This document shows positions 13,253 through 14,774 of a DNA stretch of 14,774 bases, in pieces; positions within the stretch are counted from its first letter, which is position 1; every line of letters begins with the position of its first letter. This DNA is from Opitutia bacterium (lineage in GTDB: Bacteria > Verrucomicrobiota > Verrucomicrobiia > Opitutales > UBA953). The stretch lies in the NCBI GenBank assembly GCA_947463395.1, contig CANHRV010000018.1, forward strand, positions 1 through 14,774, in the 5' to 3' direction. The translations under genes were made by a program, and so were the position numbers. The notes under the pieces are model-generated. The model was not told the DNA's origin. It did not search any database and worked only from the letters and a program-made list of their open reading frames with translations.

Positions 13253-14362
13253 TCAAATCGAATCGAGGAAAAGAATGCAGCTCGCACCCGGTGCCGCCAC
13301 TGATTGATGGGTATCACTTAATTTACCCGAAACTGGATCAATGCGATAGACATTGAGCGTACCTGATTTTTGCCCAGCACACACCAACCAACGACCATCA
13401 GGAGAAAGTCCAAACCCGCGAGGCGTCGCTGGTACATTCAACAGGTTTTGGATAAGGGTTAATTGACCCTCGGAGCTTATTGAAAAAACAGCGAGTGAAT
13501 CATGACCCCGATTGGCGACATACAAATTCTTCCCATTCGGAGAACAAAAGACGGCCGAAGAAGTAACTCCTTTTGCTTCTACGCCCTCAGGTAAACTTGA
13601 AATCACCTGCCCGAGACTCAGTTGACCTGTATGGGAATCCACTTTCATCACTGCGACCGTCAAAGATAGTTCATTAACTACAAAAGCGATAGGTAAATGC
13701 GGGTGAAAAGCGAGGTGACGTGGACCACTACCGGGACTGAGTTCAGCACTACTTTGAGTCGACGAATCCAAACGACCCTCTTTCAAAGCATAGATGAAAA
13801 TTTTATCGAGTCCGAGATCGGGCACATAAACAAATCGATTTTGTTGATCGAAAAAGGCCCCATGCGGATGGGATGCTTCTTGCCGAACTTGATGATGACC
13901 TCGCCCTTGATAAGCAAAGAAATCTTTTTTTGCCTGCAACGATCCATCGGGGTTGAGCGGAAAACTAGCAATCGACCCAGACCCGTAATTTGCCACCAGC
14001 AAAAACTTCCCTTGTTGATCGAGTGCCACATGGGTGGCGTTTTTTCCTTGAGAGGGCTGAGTATTGAGCAGACGCGCCGTTTGCCCGCCGCGTAATTGAA
14101 AAGCCCCTACTCCGCCGTCACCCTGACCTAAATCTAAAGTGGCATAGAGAGTTTGTCGGTCTTTGCTGATTGCCAGAAAAGAAGCGCCTTTCGCTTCAGC
14201 AATAACCCGAGGAGATGAAAGCTTACCCGTATCACTCTCGAGTGTTGCTTGTAAAATTCCGGGAGCCTCTCTTCCAGAAGTTCCAATAAAAAATTGCAAC
14301 TCGGATGCGGGAAGTGAACCAATCAGAGACAACCCAATGCACAACCGAAAGAAATTGATCAT
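13253..14362 (-). CDS. Secreted 7-bladed beta-propeller lactonase family protein
   Basis: A 369-residue protein of the lactonase family (YbhE/Pgl-type 6-phosphogluconolactonase fold). Family stretches in order: HPHGAFFD (165-172), VPDLGLDKIFIY (180-191), GSGPRHLAFHP (211-221), VVNELSLTVAV (228-238), YVANRGHDSLAVF (281-293) and TPRGFGLSPDGRWL (313-326). These repeat as propeller blades. Unlike cytoplasmic Pgl it begins with a signal peptide (MINFFRLCIGLSLIGSLPAS, cleavage near residue 20), so it probably acts in the periplasm on sugar lactones or another ring ester. The start codon follows immediately on the TAA of the upstream YqhA-type gene (TAAATG), so translation is likely coupled. The fold is firm; the reaction is not. 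Confidence 0.88.
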   Translation of the reverse strand: MINFFRLCIGLSLIGSLPASELQFFIGTSGREAPGILQATLESDTGKLSSPRVIAEAKGASFLAISKDRQTLYATLDLGQGDGGVGAFQLRGGQTARLLNTQPSQGKNATHVALDQQGKFLLVANYGSGSIASFPLNPDGSLQAKKDFFAYQGRGHHQVRQEASHPHGAFFDQQNRFVYVPDLGLDKIFIYALKEGRLDSSTQSSAELSPGSGPRHLAFHPHLPIAFVVNELSLTVAVMKVDSHTGQLSLGQVISSLPEGVEAKGVTSSAVFCSPNGKNLYVANRGHDSLAVFSISSEGQLTLIQNLLNVPATPRGFGLSPDGRWLVCAGQKSGTLNVYRIDPVSGKLSDTHQSVAAPGASCILFLDSI

Positions 14363-14774
14363 TTAGTGATCAGAGGGATGACGTTGAATCTTCTCACTCC
14401 AAGCAAACAACATCATCGAGAAAAGGAAAATGGCATGAATAATAGCCTGCCAAAGAATAACTTTCTCGTGTTGCGCAGTAAAATTAACGGCCGAAGAGGC
14501 GGAGGTAATATCAATAAAACTCTTAAGCAAATGAATGGCGGAAATACTGGCGAGACTACCAGCCAATTTGGTCTTCAGCGTATTCGCATTGATGTGATCC
14601 AACCAATTGGGGCGGTCGGAATTATCACCAAACTCAATCCGACTTACAAAGGTCGCATAACCACCAACAACAACCATATTCACCAAATTGGCCACCATAG
14701 AGATATCAACCAAGGAGAGTATACCAAGCATGATGGTGCTCTCCGTTGCCGTGGAAAAATTAGCAAAAAGATGA
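14363..14774 (-). CDS. YqhA/UPF0114 family membrane protein, C-terminal part
   Basis: The gene enters from the right edge; 136 codons plus the stop are visible. The reading frame stays open from the window end through HLFANFSTATESTIM before the first internal ATG, and this part aligns by eye with E. coli YqhA ([21 protein letters not shown]), so the ATG at 14731 is internal and the true start lies about 30-40 codons outside. Further matches are LSLVDISMVANLVNMVVVGGY, FVSRIEF, NWLDHINANTLKTKLAGSLA and ISAIHLLKSFID, then a last helix (IIHAIFLFSMMLFAW) and a histidine-containing tail. It is an inner-membrane protein of unknown function with about four helices in the family. It precedes the lactonase gene with no gap. 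Confidence 0.9.
   Translation of the reverse strand, partial: HLFANFSTATESTIMLGILSLVDISMVANLVNMVVVGGYATFVSRIEFGDNSDRPNWLDHINANTLKTKLAGSLASISAIHLLKSFIDITSASSAVNFTAQHEKVILWQAIIHAIFLFSMMLFAWSEKIQRHPSDH

Noticed and set aside
14363..14731. A complete 122-residue protein starting at the ATG at 14731
   Set aside because: The frame remains open to the window edge and the upstream residues align with YqhA, so this is a partial gene and the ATG is internal.

Overview
The window reads as ordinary chromosome of a Gram-negative-type bacterium, most likely Verrucomicrobiota (perhaps Opitutae-like). That placement is inference. It rests on the diaminopimelate aminotransferase route to lysine (DapL), the citramalate route to isoleucine (CimA), a eukaryote-like xylulokinase, Gfo/Idh plus TIM-barrel sugar genes, and the near absence of Shine-Dalgarno sequences. 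There are no insertion sequences, prophage genes or CRISPR arrays. Thirteen protein genes, two tRNAs and one short leader-peptide ORF fill nearly all of it.

Layout. 1-1517 (minus): N-terminal part of an ABC exporter cut by the left edge, preceded by a TerC/Alx-type membrane protein. 1604-1675 (plus): tRNA-Arg(CCU). 1683-3419 (minus): cimA, preceded by a 27-codon leader ORF rich in Ile codons and by stacked hairpins, which look like a ribosome-mediated attenuator. 3526-4281 (plus): an unrecognised secreted protein. 4319-4394 (minus): tRNA-Phe(GAA) with a strong terminator. 4464-5708 (minus): dapL. 5855-12129 (minus): a five-gene sugar operon in the order xylA, xylB, TIM-barrel isomerase/epimerase, two Gfo/Idh/MocA oxidoreductases, closed by a clear terminator. 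12398-13243 (plus): panC. 13253-14774 (minus): a YqhA-family membrane protein cut by the right edge, directly followed by a secreted 7-bladed lactonase.

How the genes work together. xylA and xylB convert D-xylose to D-xylulose 5-phosphate. The three downstream genes resemble sets that oxidise and isomerise sugars or glycosides through keto intermediates, so the operon may take in a pentoside or modified sugar as well as free xylose; no transporter or regulator gene is present to narrow this down. cimA, dapL and panC are separate biosynthetic genes for isoleucine, lysine/peptidoglycan and pantothenate. The most interesting element is the putative isoleucine-sensing leader of cimA at about 3275-3429.
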